Positions 7,779 to 17,984 are shown, counted from the first letter of the stretch. The stretch is DNA of 64,000 nucleotides from Elizabethkingia bruuniana (GCF_002024805.1 NZ_CP014337.1:3162001-3226000); one strand, 5' to 3'. The notes: a model not told the origin generated them from the sequence alone. A program made the numbers and translations.

Positions 7779-10139
7779 ATGAAATTTAAGTCTTTGTATT
7801 TATTATCCCTTTGCAGCCTTGGTGCCTTTGCACAGAATATTCAGAACAATCCGGGCAGCAATCACGGAAACAAATTCGAACAACTAGGAACTATACTTCC
7901 TACTCCCAATGTATACAGAACTGCCAGCGGTGCACCAGGTGAAAAATACTGGCAGCAACGCGCAGATTACAATATCAACGCTTACTTGGATGAAGACAAG
8001 CAGCACCTGAAAGCATCCGAAACCGTTACTTATTACAACAACTCTCCCGATACTTTAGACTATCTGTGGTTACAGCTGGATGAAAATGAGCACAGCTCTG
8101 TGAACAATGCAGGATTCGAATTCTCCAGTACGATTCCACAGGCTGTTACTGCAGACAAACTGAAGATTTCGGAATATCCGATAAAAGATAATGGCTACGG
8201 TGTAAAAATAGAAAAAGTTACGGATGCTAATGGCAGTCCGCTAAAATATACCATCAACAAAACCATGATGCGTATAGACCTTACCACGCCTCTGAAGAAG
8301 GGAGAAAAAATAGTCTTTAAAGTAGACTGGAACTACAACATTTCTGATAGAATGAAAGATGGCGGCCGTGGTGGCTACGAATACTTCCCTGAAGATGGTA
8401 ATTATCTTTTCACTATGACGCAATGGTTCCCAAGAATGTGTGTATACAGCGATTTCCAGGGATGGCAGAACCACCAGTTTACAGGACGTGGTGAATTCGC
8501 ACTTCCTTTCGGTAATTACAAAGTAAGCATCAATGTTCCTGCAGATCATATTGTAGGCGCTACCGGCGAATGTAAGAATTACGACCAGGTAATGTCTTCT
8601 GCACAGAAACAAAGATGGCAAAAGGCACAAAGCGCTACTGCACCTATAGAAATCGTTACACTGGACGAGGCTAAAAAAGCGGAGAAAAATAAATCCAAAG
8701 AAAGAAAAACCTGGATCTTTGAAGCCAATGACGTGCGTGACTTCGCATGGGGATCTTCCCGTAAATTTGTATGGGATGCTATGCCACAAGTTATCGCCGA
8801 GAACAATAATAAGGTAATGTGTATGAGTTTCTACGGAAAAGAAGCTTATCCTATCTACAGCAAGTTTTCCACAAGAGCTGTAGCACATACGATTAAGACC
8901 TATTCAGACTTTACCATTCCTTATCCATATCCTGTAGCACAAAGTGTAGAAGCCTCTAACGGAATGGAATATCCAATGATCTGCTTCAACTACGGAAGAG
9001 CAGAAAAAGACGGTACATATTCCGAAGCTACTAAAAACGGAATGATTGGTGTGGTGATCCATGAAGTGGGACACAACTTCTTCCCGATGATTGTAAACAG
9101 TGACGAGCGCCAATGGAGCTGGATGGATGAAGGACTTAACACCTTTGTGGAATACTTAACAGAAGAACTTTGGGACAATAAATTCCCGTCTAAAAGAGGA
9201 CCGGCGCATACTATTGTGGATTATATGAAACTTCCGAAGGACGAGCTGGAACCTATTATGACCAATTCCGAAAATATTACCCGTTTTGGTCCTAATGCTT
9301 ATTCCAAACCGGCAACCGGACTTAATATTCTTAGGGAAACCATTATGGGTCGCGAGCTTTTCGATAAAGCATTTAAAACCTATGCTAAAAGATGGGCTTT
9401 CCGCCACCCTACTCCGGCAGATTTCTTCAGAACAATGGAAGATGCCAGCGCTGAAGACCTTGACTGGTTCTGGAGAGGCTGGTTCTACGGAACGGATCCT
9501 GTAGATATCGCCATAGAGAAAGTAAGCGTTGCAAAAGCTGACACCGATACAAAATCTGTGGAGAAATCAACTTCTGTAAAAGTTGCCAAACCTGAACTTC
9601 CGGTATTCGATGATATTTCAAAAGTCAGAAACCGCGAGGACAAGAAGATTACTTTCTATACCGATAAAGATAAGGAAGCACAGGATTTCTACTGGAGATA
9701 TGACAGAGGTATGGAAAAAGTAGATCCTAACAAAACTTTCGAAGTAAAAACTCCGGCATCTGAAAACCTGACAGGAAAAGACAAAGAGCAGTTTAAAGAT
9801 ACTTACGCTTATCAGGTAGACTTCGCCAACAAAGGCGGACTGGTAATGCCGCTGATTGTGGAATTTACTTTTGAAGATGGTTCTAAAACCACAGACAGAG
9901 CTTCAGCACAAATATGGAGACACAACGAGCAGAAAGCATCCAAAACTTACTTCTTCAACAAGAAAGTAAAATCTATACAATTGGACCCAATGCTGGAAAC
10001 AGCAGATATTGACACTTCCAACAATTACTGGGGTGCAATGCCTGAAGCCAGCAAGTTTAGCATCTTTAAAGCAAAACAAAATCAGGCAAGAGGTGCTGCA
10101 AACGGTGTCATGAATCCAATGCAGGCCGCAAAGAAATAG
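7779..10139 (+). CDS. Secreted M1 family metallopeptidase
   Basis: 786-residue aminopeptidase-N-like zinc enzyme. A signal peptide (KFKSLYLLSLCSLGAFAQ) is followed by the M1 N-terminal beta domain. The exopeptidase motif is GMEYP (395-399), a variant of GxMEN, and the zinc site is HEVGH (428-432) with the third ligand in WMDEGLNTF about 20 residues on. The C-terminal part after about residue 590 is rich in charged residues and is less conserved. It probably cleaves peptides in the periplasm or outside. The ATG at 7779 was chosen because the promoter lies between it and the longer upstream frame. Confidence 0.9.
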   Translation: MKFKSLYLLSLCSLGAFAQNIQNNPGSNHGNKFEQLGTILPTPNVYRTASGAPGEKYWQQRADYNINAYLDEDKQHLKASETVTYYNNSPDTLDYLWLQLDENEHSSVNNAGFEFSSTIPQAVTADKLKISEYPIKDNGYGVKIEKVTDANGSPLKYTINKTMMRIDLTTPLKKGEKIVFKVDWNYNISDRMKDGGRGGYEYFPEDGNYLFTMTQWFPRMCVYSDFQGWQNHQFTGRGEFALPFGNYKVSINVPADHIVGATGECKNYDQVMSSAQKQRWQKAQSATAPIEIVTLDEAKKAEKNKSKERKTWIFEANDVRDFAWGSSRKFVWDAMPQVIAENNNKVMCMSFYGKEAYPIYSKFSTRAVAHTIKTYSDFTIPYPYPVAQSVEASNGMEYPMICFNYGRAEKDGTYSEATKNGMIGVVIHEVGHNFFPMIVNSDERQWSWMDEGLNTFVEYLTEELWDNKFPSKRGPAHTIVDYMKLPKDELEPIMTNSENITRFGPNAYSKPATGLNILRETIMGRELFDKAFKTYAKRWAFRHPTPADFFRTMEDASAEDLDWFWRGWFYGTDPVDIAIEKVSVAKADTDTKSVEKSTSVKVAKPELPVFDDISKVRNREDKKITFYTDKDKEAQDFYWRYDRGMEKVDPNKTFEVKTPASENLTGKDKEQFKDTYAYQVDFANKGGLVMPLIVEFTFEDGSKTTDRASAQIWRHNEQKASKTYFFNKKVKSIQLDPMLETADIDTSNNYWGAMPEASKFSIFKAKQNQARGAANGVMNPMQAAKK

Positions 10140-10168
10140 CCAAGACCAATTATTAATTAATATGATTG

Positions 10169-10201
10169 AAAGCCTTATTACCTATGTGATAAGGCTTTTT
10201 T
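10169..10201 (+). terminator. Terminator after the M1 gene
   Basis: Stem AGCCTTAT (10171-10178) / ATAAGGCT (10189-10196) with a 10-base loop and a following run of T. It is 30 bp past the stop codon. Confidence 0.8.
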
Positions 10202-10228
10202 GTGGGCTATATTAGCAGAATATTTTTA

Positions 10229-10790
10229 AACCACATAGATACATAGCTAATAATTCCAAATAAAGTTTTACATAGGAAATAAATTTTCACACATCAGCTA
10301 TGTATTCTATGTTAGTATCGAAGATACCTTTATTCAACACTATGAAAACTATGTATCTATGTGGTAAAAACTAAACGGCAGCAATATATCTTTTGCGCCT
10401 TTTGTGGTTATTCTAACCTTCAAACCACATAGACACATAGTAAAATACAGCCATAAACTCTATATCTCTATGTGGTAAAACTTTTCGGCAGCAATATTCG
10501 TTTGTGTCTTTTGTGATTTATTCCAACTTCTAAATCACATAGAAACATAGCTAATAATCCCTAATAGACTACTTTACATAGGAAAATAAATTTCCCCACA
10601 TCAGCTATGGAAACTATGTATCTATGTGGTGAAAACTAAACGGCAGCAATATATCTTTTGTGTCTTTTGTGGTTCATTCTAACCTTCAAACCACATAGAC
10701 ACATAGTAAAATACAGTCATAAACCCTATGTCCTTATGTGGTAAAATCCAAATTTCTTTTGTGCCTTTTGTGGTTAATAAGCATCAATTT
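10229..10790. repeat. Tandem CACATAG/CTATGTGG repeat block, two copies
   Basis: Two direct copies of a composite unit, starting at 10231 and 10535 (304 bp apart); the first copy carries about 38 extra bp. Each unit holds two imperfect hairpins that open with CCACATAGACACATAG and close with CTATGTATCTATGTGGT, separated by a conserved linker containing AAACGGCAGCAATAT and CTTTTGTGTCTTTTGTGGTT. There is no credible open frame. The block fills the 838 bp between the M1 gene and groES. Related degenerate pieces are at 5.66-5.85 and 42.3-42.55 kb. Confidence 0.8.
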
Positions 10791-10924
10791 GTGAGTTCAG
10801 ATTTATGCCTTTCTGGTTTGGATCTTGAAATTGCATTTTCATTTTTTCTGCCAAAATTTCTTATCCTGAGAAAAACTCTGCCAATTTTTGACCATCAACT
10901 TGCAACTTGCAACCAATAATCAAC

Positions 10925-10940
10925 TTGGCACATTGTTGGA
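10925..10940 (+). promoter_or_regulatory. Possible sigma-54-type -24/-12 element upstream of groES
   Basis: TTGGCAC at 10925-10931 followed by TTGGA at 10936-10940 gives GG-N10-GA, close to the sigma-54 pattern TGGCAC-N5-TTGC(A/T) but with the -12 GC not matched. It is 38 bp before the groES ATG, a suitable distance. No CIRCE repeat is seen. Treat as a candidate only. Confidence 0.35.
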
Positions 10941-10977
10941 GAAAACTAAACCAGAAATCAAAAAAATTAAGATAATT

Positions 10978-11256
10978 ATGTCAGTAAACTTCAAACCATT
11001 AGCAGACAGAGTTCTTGTAGAACCAATCGCTGCAGAAACTAAAACTGCTTCAGGAATCATTATCCCGGACACTGCAAAAGAAAAGCCGCAAGAAGGAACA
11101 GTTGTAGCTGTTGGAAACGGTAAAAAAGACGAGCCGTTAACTGTAAAAGTTGGAGATAAAGTACTTTATGGAAAATACTCTGGTGCTGAATTAAAGCTGG
11201 AAGGAAAAGACTACTTAATCATCAGAGAAGCTGATTTATTAGGAATCATCGGGTAA
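10978..11256 (+). CDS. groS: Co-chaperonin GroES
   Basis: 92-residue GroES, the heptameric lid of the GroEL chamber. It starts [16 protein letters not shown], contains the mobile-loop region [17 protein letters not shown] and ends in DLLGIIG. The ATG at 10978 gives the standard family length; a longer in-frame start at 10888 would add 30 unrelated residues that overlap the candidate promoter. groEL follows after 101 bp, and the two are almost certainly one heat-shock operon. Confidence 0.97.
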   Translation: MSVNFKPLADRVLVEPIAAETKTASGIIIPDTAKEKPQEGTVVAVGNGKKDEPLTVKVGDKVLYGKYSGAELKLEGKDYLIIREADLLGIIG

Positions 11257-11351
11257 GCTATTGGCTTCTGGCAGATAGCTTTTCTATATAAAAAATTAAT
11301 TTAAAAATAATGTTAGTGTCTAATATCTGACGTCTAACATCTAATATCTAA

Positions 11352-12983
<1,632 letters not shown>

Positions 12984-13007
12984 CGGTCAACAACTGAAAC
13001 AATATAT

Positions 13008-13038
13008 AAAACCGTTCTGGAAACAGAGCGGTTTTTTT
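13008..13038 (+). terminator. groEL terminator (also a repeated sequence)
   Basis: Hairpin AAACCGTTCT / AGAGCGGTTT (one G-T pair) with loop GGAAAC and seven T. The hairpin and about 25 bp before it, starting with the groEL TAA at 12981, recur almost unchanged behind the XRE gene at 15288-15343, and in decayed form at about 16503 and 25564. Confidence 0.85.
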
Positions 13039-13136
13039 GTGTCTGAAAATAAAATTATACACAAATACGGTTTTCCGTAAGGAAATATTATTATAATACA
13101 TTACATTAGTATGCAAATTTTAGATTCAAAATACAT

Positions 13137-13489
13137 ATGATGAAAAAAAAAGATTTAAAAAAATTCATACAGAGTTAATTAATTTAATCAAAAGCAATTT
13201 AATCTCTGAGTTTAAAGATAAAGATGGAAAGCCTGTCGATGAGGTAGAGTATGTGACTTTAATAAACATTGTACTCGACGAAGATAATGAAGAGCGTGAT
13301 AAAATAATTATAACTGAGATCTATGCTGATACAAGATTATTCATTAGATTTATGGATGATGATTCTATAAGTTCTGAAAACACTCAAGTAAAAAACAATA
13401 AACCTATTGAGTTTTTATACAATCATGATACAGATGAATATGATATAGTCATTAGCGACGTGATATTTTATGAAAATAAATTATTTTAA
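13137..13489 (+). pseudogene. Small acidic protein gene, frame broken in a poly-A run
   Basis: An ATG at 13137 reads MMKKKDLKKF then meets a stop after 13 codons. The -1 frame, entered at the run T-TTA-AAA-AAA (13154-13163), continues without a stop as KIHTELINLIKSNL and on through EDNEERDKIIITEIY to the TAA at 13487-13489. The joined product is about 117 residues, acidic and with no recognised domain. The likeliest explanation is a one-base loss in the A7 run (mutation or read error). The heptamer T-TTA-AAA would also suit programmed -1 frameshifting. The GTG at 13253 is a poor alternative start. Confidence 0.5.
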
Positions 13490-13668
13490 TATACAAACAT
13501 AATATTCATGTAAAAAAAATGCCAAGCAGTAAAAGATTCTTTATCTAAAAAGATAAAAGAAATTCATTTAATTGTTTTAATAAAGAGCTAAAACGTCACA
13601 TAATATCATATTGATAAATATTTTATTCTCATGAATATTATAAATAATAGATATATAACTACTTTAAC

Positions 13669-14733
13669 ATGCTAAATAATAAATCAATATTATATAATAA
13701 TAAAATAATATTTTTAAAATTAGAAGATTTTATACAGAAAATAATTAAAGACAAAGCTTGTTTCATTTGTGGTGCGCCTAATCATTCTAAAGAATTCAAT
13801 GATGAACATATCATTCCAAATTGGATCTTAAGAAAATATAAATTACAATCTAGAAAAATAACATTACCTAATGAAACACAACTTACATATTCAAGATATA
13901 AGGTTCCATGTTGTAAAGATTGCAATTCAGAACTAGGAAGCACTTATGAAGTTCCTATGAAAGAATTATTCAGCAAACCTTATGAAGAAATTGTGCTTGA
14001 ACTTACTAATAAACAAGAAATAGCAGAACTATTATATAAATGGCTTTGTTTAATTTACTTCAAGACTCATTTAAAAGATACTTTCTTAAAGATGGATCAA
14101 AGTAATCCAAAAAATGAAGATACAATTGGAGACATCTATTTTTGGGAGCATTTTCATCACATCCATTGCATAGTAAGAAGTCATTATACTAACGCAAAAT
14201 TAGCCCCAGAAGTATATGGATCTTTGTATATCAATAAGATAATAAGAAATGACTCTGATGATCCTGATAAATTTGACTATATTGATAATCCATATACTAA
14301 AGGTATATTATTACAGCTTGAAAATGTTTGTATTTGTTCTATTTTAGACGACTCAAAGGCTACTTTAAGTTTATATCAAAACCAATTAAATGACATTCAT
14401 GAGGGGTTAAATTTATATCAATTTTACGAAATTTTTGCCCACCTAAATTATCTAAGAATAAACTTAAATGAAGAAACAATATTTAAATCAATATTCAATA
14501 CAAACATGAATTATCATATTATTGCTGAAAGACCTGATACATTAGAATTAATTTCTGAAAAAGACAGAATAGGAAGTCACGGAGAGTTTTTAGCATTTTA
14601 TATCAACCGTAGTATTAATCCTTCAGAAAAAAACAATAAATTCTTAAAAGAAATTGAGGAATGTCAAAGAAGTTTTCTATGGGACGATAAAGGTAATTTC
14701 TCCCCACAGTGCGAGCATAATGCTCGCACTTAA
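13669..14733 (+). CDS. HNH-endonuclease-like zinc protein
   Basis: 354 residues. The N-terminal part has a CxxC-H-CxxC arrangement: C31/C34 (CFIC), EHIIPNW at about 46-52, and C82/C85 in CKDCNSELG. This resembles HNH nucleases in which two CxxC pairs bind structural zinc and the histidine in the EHIIP block is catalytic. The remaining 250 residues match nothing I recognise. The gene is clearly more AT-rich than its surroundings, suggesting transfer. Its last eight codons read through a palindromic repeat (14708-14730), so the original C-terminus may have been replaced. Role could be DNA cleavage or defence; not shown. Confidence 0.6.
   Translation: MLNNKSILYNNKIIFLKLEDFIQKIIKDKACFICGAPNHSKEFNDEHIIPNWILRKYKLQSRKITLPNETQLTYSRYKVPCCKDCNSELGSTYEVPMKELFSKPYEEIVLELTNKQEIAELLYKWLCLIYFKTHLKDTFLKMDQSNPKNEDTIGDIYFWEHFHHIHCIVRSHYTNAKLAPEVYGSLYINKIIRNDSDDPDKFDYIDNPYTKGILLQLENVCICSILDDSKATLSLYQNQLNDIHEGLNLYQFYEIFAHLNYLRINLNEETIFKSIFNTNMNYHIIAERPDTLELISEKDRIGSHGEFLAFYINRSINPSEKNNKFLKEIEECQRSFLWDDKGNFSPQCEHNART
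14708..14730. repeat. Palindromic repeat unit 1
   Basis: Perfect 11-bp arms AGTGCGAGCAT and ATGCTCGCACT around a single A. Related to the 26-bp units at 17208, 17922, 18684 and 19693. It lies inside the 3' end of the HNH-like gene, whose stop codon comes directly after it. Confidence 0.75.
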
Positions 14734-14854
14734 TGTCAAAATGTTATAAAACCCATTTACTCTCCAAAGTAGGTTTATTCTCAATATTATTTCTCCTTTC
14801 CCCACCCAAATAAAATACCCAAAACCTGTCATTTTTTATCCTGTAGGTTTTACT

Positions 14855-14862
14855 TATATTTG
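14855..14862 (+). promoter_or_regulatory. Cassette promoter -7 (XRE gene)
   Basis: TATATTTG matches TAnnTTTG. The surrounding module, with CCTGTCATTTTTTAT before it and TTTTTATAAGCCA after it, is repeated at about 17990-18045 and, less exactly, before the genes at 17318 and 19825. Confidence 0.6.
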
Positions 14863-14882
14863 TTTTTATAAGCCACATAACT

Positions 14883-15290
14883 ATGCAAAGCAAAAAAATA
14901 CATCAGGGCAGGAATGTCAAGCGTTTTCGTGAAATGTTAGGCATAAAGCAGGATGCTTTAGCTTTTGATCTTGGTGAAGACTGGAATCAAAAGAAGATTT
15001 CGCTTTTGGAGCAGAAAGAAATTATTGAAGATCCTTTGCTAAAAAAAATTTCCGAAGCATTAAAAATTCCGGTGGAAGCGTTTCAGAATTTTGATGAAGA
15101 ACAGGCTGTGAATATAATTGCCAATACTTTTGATAATGGTGCAATGTTGAATGGAATCAATTACAACCCTACTTTTCACCCGATGGATAAAGTTTTACAA
15201 CTTCACGAAGAAAAAATTGCTTTGTACGAAAGAATGCTAAAAGAAAAAGACGAAATGATGGCCAAGCTGGAACAGCTTATTAAGAAATAA
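14883..15290 (+). CDS. XRE-type helix-turn-helix regulator with C-terminal coiled coil
   Basis: 135 residues. The helix-turn-helix covers about residues 10-66 (VKRFREMLGIKQDALA, then KISLLEQKEII and LLKKISEALKIP). The C-terminal 35 residues (HEEKIALYERMLKEKDEM and following) form a heptad-like coiled coil, probably for dimerisation. Small regulators of this kind occur in several copies in flavobacterial genomes. A deleted copy of this very gene, with its promoter and last codons, is at about 17985-18183. A strong terminator follows. Targets unknown. Confidence 0.8.
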   Translation: MQSKKIHQGRNVKRFREMLGIKQDALAFDLGEDWNQKKISLLEQKEIIEDPLLKKISEALKIPVEAFQNFDEEQAVNIIANTFDNGAMLNGINYNPTFHPMDKVLQLHEEKIALYERMLKEKDEMMAKLEQLIKK

Positions 15291-15313
15291 CGGTCAGCGA
15301 CCGAGGCATATAT

Positions 15314-15343
15314 AAAACCGCACTGGAAACAGAGCGGTTTTTT
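15314..15343 (+). terminator. Terminator after the XRE gene, copy of the groEL terminator
   Basis: Stem AAACCGC / GCGGTTT with the same inner bases (CTGGAAACAGA) as the groEL terminator at 13008. Similarity extends back to the stop codon (TAACGGTCA at 15288), forming a pair of direct repeats of about 55 bp around the 2.2-kb segment 13.04-15.29 kb. Confidence 0.8.
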
Positions 15344-15509
15344 GCATCTATAATATTTCACATAACTGTGGACTTTGTGAGAAAACAGTATCTTTGGGTT
15401 TGAATTTTATTATTGACGAATAGTGATACTAATACAATTGTACCATTTACAAATTCGGATGTTAGCCCTAATTATAAAACTACCATAACCATAGACAAAT
15501 CAAGAATTA

Positions 15510-16502
15510 ATGACAGAGAAATTTCCGGCAATAAATAGCACACTTTCACCAAATGAACTTGGTAAGCTTATTCAACAGAAATATGGACTAAGCGACAAAA
15601 CGGAATGCAGCATATTCAGAATTGCCATGAACCATTTGTATATTGTTTACGATGGCGAAAACAAATATGTTTTTAGAGTTTACACACACAATTGGCGGAC
15701 AAAATTAGAAATCGAAGAAGAATTAAGACTTTTACTTCACCTAAAAGAAACTGACGGACAAGTTGCTTTTCCGCTTGCCGACAAATCCAACCAATACATT
15801 CAGGAAATTGAAGCACCGGAAGGAACAAGATTTGGTATTTTATTTTCGTATGCCAAAGGCACAAAGACAGCAAGATTTTCACCACAGACAAGTTTTCTTA
15901 TTGGACAAGCCTTAGCAAAAGTTCATCAATCTACAGAGAATTTTGAACTCACAAGAATTTCTTACAATACTCAGAATTTACTTGACAACCCTATTTTGAG
16001 AATAAAAAAGTTCTTCAATAAAAACAACAGCGAAGTTATTTTTTTAGAAAAATTGTCTGCATTTTTAGCGCTAAAAATCCAAGATATTGACACACCAAAG
16101 ATGAGATATGGAAGCGTCCATCTTGATGTTTGGTTTGACAATCTGCACATTGATAACGAAAAAGAAATAACATTTTTTGACTTCGACTTTTGTGGCAACG
16201 GTTACCTATGTTTTGACATTTCTTATTTCCTATTTCAGCTACTTACAACTAATTTGAACGAAGCAGAGTATCAAGAAAAAGCAGAAAGCTTTTTAAAAGG
16301 CTATGAAACTGTAACAGTAATAGGCTCCGAAGAAAAAAAGTTTTTGCCTTATGCCTGTTTAGCAATTATGGTATATTACATAAGCGTCCAATGCGACAGA
16401 TTTGAATATTGGACAAATATTTTCGTGAATGAAGACCATTTAAAAAGAATGGTTGGAAATCTGAAGCGATGGATTTCTTACAACAAAATTGAGATTGAAT
16501 AA
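15510..16502 (+). CDS. APH/choline-kinase-like phosphotransferase
   Basis: 330 residues with the aminoglycoside phosphotransferase fold. The catalytic loop is VHLDVWFDN with D206 as base and N211 as metal ligand, followed by the DFG-equivalent FFDFDF with D224. An N-lobe ATP-binding region with YVFRVY (lysine replaced by arginine) and EEELRLLLHL is visible. Relatives phosphorylate aminoglycosides, homoserine, choline or methylthioribose; the substrate here cannot be told. Given its place in a cassette-like array, resistance is possible but unproven. No Shine-Dalgarno; ATG 15510 gives a sensible N-terminus. Confidence 0.75.
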   Translation: MTEKFPAINSTLSPNELGKLIQQKYGLSDKTECSIFRIAMNHLYIVYDGENKYVFRVYTHNWRTKLEIEEELRLLLHLKETDGQVAFPLADKSNQYIQEIEAPEGTRFGILFSYAKGTKTARFSPQTSFLIGQALAKVHQSTENFELTRISYNTQNLLDNPILRIKKFFNKNNSEVIFLEKLSAFLALKIQDIDTPKMRYGSVHLDVWFDNLHIDNEKEITFFDFDFCGNGYLCFDISYFLFQLLTTNLNEAEYQEKAESFLKGYETVTVIGSEEKKFLPYACLAIMVYYISVQCDRFEYWTNIFVNEDHLKRMVGNLKRWISYNKIEIE

Positions 16503-16560
16503 AATGGTCAGTGGTCAGTGACTGGGCAATATATATAAACCATTTTATTTTATAAGACGG
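16503..16560 (+). repeat. Decayed copy of the TAACGGTCA terminator repeat
   Basis: After the kinase stop the sequence GGTCAGTGACTGGGCAATAT and then ATATAAACC...GACGGTTTTATTTT follows the order of the groEL and XRE 3' repeats, but the stem is reduced to AAACC/GGTTT. It may still be a weak terminator. Confidence 0.5.
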
Positions 16561-16665
16561 TTTTATTTTGAATGCAACAATAATATGGCTCTTATCACAA
16601 AAACCTCTGATTTAGATTAACCAAATAACAAATTTATATAACCTGAATTAACAATATCAAATTAA

Positions 16666-17178
16666 ATGATACACTCTAAATTTTCAATCTGCATACTTTT
16701 ATGCATCGCACTGCTAAGCTGTCAGAAAAAAGATAAAATTGTAAAAAGAGATAATGAACCCGATGTCCATCTGTTGCAAAGAGAAGATAATGAAATGAAC
16801 ACAGCAATAGAAAATGCACAAAAATCATTATACAAATTCAAAGAAGCAATAGAAAGTCACAATCCCGATTATTATAATTTCGCACTGAAAGAAAGATTTG
16901 ATACTGCAGGTTCCGGAGGTGAACATATATGGATAAGTAGAGTCGAATATTTTGATAATAAATTCTACGGAATAGTAAGTGATGAACCAATTTCAACCAT
17001 GGAAGTAAAATTGGGGGACACCATTGAGGTTAATCCTAAAAATATAACAGACTGGATGTATTTCGATAAAAAAATTGTAAAAGGAGCTTACACTACAAAA
17101 GTTTTAAGAAAAAGAATGTCACAACAAGAACGTACACAAATGGATAAAGAGATTGGAGCTACTTTCGAAAATGAGTAA
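16666..17178 (+). CDS. DUF2314 (YegJ-like) lipoprotein
   Basis: 170 residues. A lipoprotein signal ends in LLSC (Cys about residue 19) and is followed by QKKDK, a charged stretch of the type that marks surface lipoproteins in some flavobacteria. The C-terminal 110 residues carry the DUF2314 pattern: EHIWISRVEYFDNKFYG, GDTIEVNPKNITDWMY and GAYTTKVL. Function unknown; E. coli YegJ is the known relative. It is followed by palindrome unit 2. Confidence 0.75.
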   Translation: MIHSKFSICILLCIALLSCQKKDKIVKRDNEPDVHLLQREDNEMNTAIENAQKSLYKFKEAIESHNPDYYNFALKERFDTAGSGGEHIWISRVEYFDNKFYGIVSDEPISTMEVKLGDTIEVNPKNITDWMYFDKKIVKGAYTTKVLRKRMSQQERTQMDKEIGATFENE

Positions 17179-17207
17179 AACCTACAATAGCGAAAAATAA
17201 TCCCCTC

Positions 17208-17233
17208 GCTAGCGCGAGCGTTACGCTCGTGCT
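17208..17233. repeat. Palindromic repeat unit 2
   Basis: 26-bp unit opening GCTAGCGCGAGCG and closing ACGCTCGTGCT. The core arms CGAGCGT/ACGCTCG pair perfectly. It is preceded by TCCCC as are most other units and lies 29 bp after the DUF2314 gene. Confidence 0.8.
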
Positions 17234-17287
17234 TGAACCCTTATAAATCAGTCAGAACTTGATTTTTTTTATCTTTCATTCAGTATT

Positions 17288-17295
17288 TATATTTG
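17288..17295 (+). promoter_or_regulatory. Cassette promoter -7
   Basis: TATATTTG in the block TTTATATTTGTTTTTATAAG, identical over this length to the block before the XRE gene. It is 22 bp before the ATG of the next gene. Confidence 0.55.
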
Positions 17296-17317
17296 TTTTT
17301 ATAAGAGTAGCAAAACA

Positions 17318-17884
17318 ATGTGGCTAAACAGACTTTTCAACAATAAAAAAGTAAAAGGATTAACGAAGTTCGAATATTTCAAGAAATTTCAGCTTATAGA
17401 ATTATTTGGTTTGCTTCATCAGGCCGAAAAATTCATGAAACTCCAAAATAATTTAGATCCGGAATTCAACCAATTTAAAGATGATCTAATTGAAGAAATA
17501 TATGAAATTGAATGCAATAATGTTGTAGACTTCACACGAATATGGGATTGGTTTAAACCCAATCATGAATGGAATAAAGCAACTCAGAATGAAGGCAAAA
17601 ATTTAGGCAATCAAATTTTTAAAATAGCTGATTACTGGAAACGAAATCAGGATTTTTTACCAGGGACAAAACTAAATTTGAATGAAGAAAACGGAGTTGT
17701 TCTTGATGTTGAGATAAATGGAATTTTTGGAAAAATCCGATGGGACACTAATAAAGAAAATGATATTGAAGATTGGTGTGGACAATTTGGAAGTTTTCTT
17801 GATGCCGGTGGAAAAATATTAAATCAAGATTTTAAATTTAAACATATTAACGATGATGGAACTCTAAACAATGATTGTGGATAA
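17318..17884 (+). CDS. Hypothetical protein
   Basis: 188-residue soluble protein that I do not recognise. It is rich in Asn, Asp, Lys and aromatic residues, with no signal peptide or membrane segment. The N-terminal half is predicted helical (LIELFGLLHQAEKFMKL), with a Trp-rich middle (IWDWFKPNHEW). The C-terminal half looks like beta strands (NGIFGKIRWDT, WCGQFGSFLDAGG). It is bounded by palindrome units 2 and 3 and has its own promoter, so it forms one complete cassette-like unit. Coding is supported by full frame, promoter and position. Confidence 0.65.
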   Translation: MWLNRLFNNKKVKGLTKFEYFKKFQLIELFGLLHQAEKFMKLQNNLDPEFNQFKDDLIEEIYEIECNNVVDFTRIWDWFKPNHEWNKATQNEGKNLGNQIFKIADYWKRNQDFLPGTKLNLNEENGVVLDVEINGIFGKIRWDTNKENDIEDWCGQFGSFLDAGGKILNQDFKFKHINDDGTLNNDCG

Positions 17885-17921
17885 CTTTATATCATCCCCT
17901 TTAAATCTTCACCACTCCCCT

Positions 17922-17947
17922 GCTAGCGTGAGTGTCACACTCGTGCT
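17922..17947. repeat. Palindromic repeat unit 3
   Basis: 26-bp unit opening GCTAGCGTGAGTG and closing ACACTCGTGCT. Relative to unit 2 the left arm has C-to-T changes and the right arm the matching G-to-A changes, so base pairing is kept. This covariation shows that the hairpin itself is conserved. Confidence 0.8.
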
Positions 17948-17984
17948 AAGTAAAATATAAAAACCTTTTCAATATCAGATAAAA

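Noticed and set aside
8241-8888. 215-codon minus-strand frame
   Set aside because: Lies fully inside the M1 peptidase gene in antisense; its translation has no domain and is explained by codon bias of the sense gene.
10229-10790. CRISPR array
   Set aside because: Repeat units are long, imperfect hairpins with similar linkers, not short identical repeats with unique spacers, and there are no cas genes.
10728-10919. 63-codon frame just before groES
   Set aside because: Made of repeat sequence and AT-rich leader, overlaps the groES upstream region, no protein-like features.
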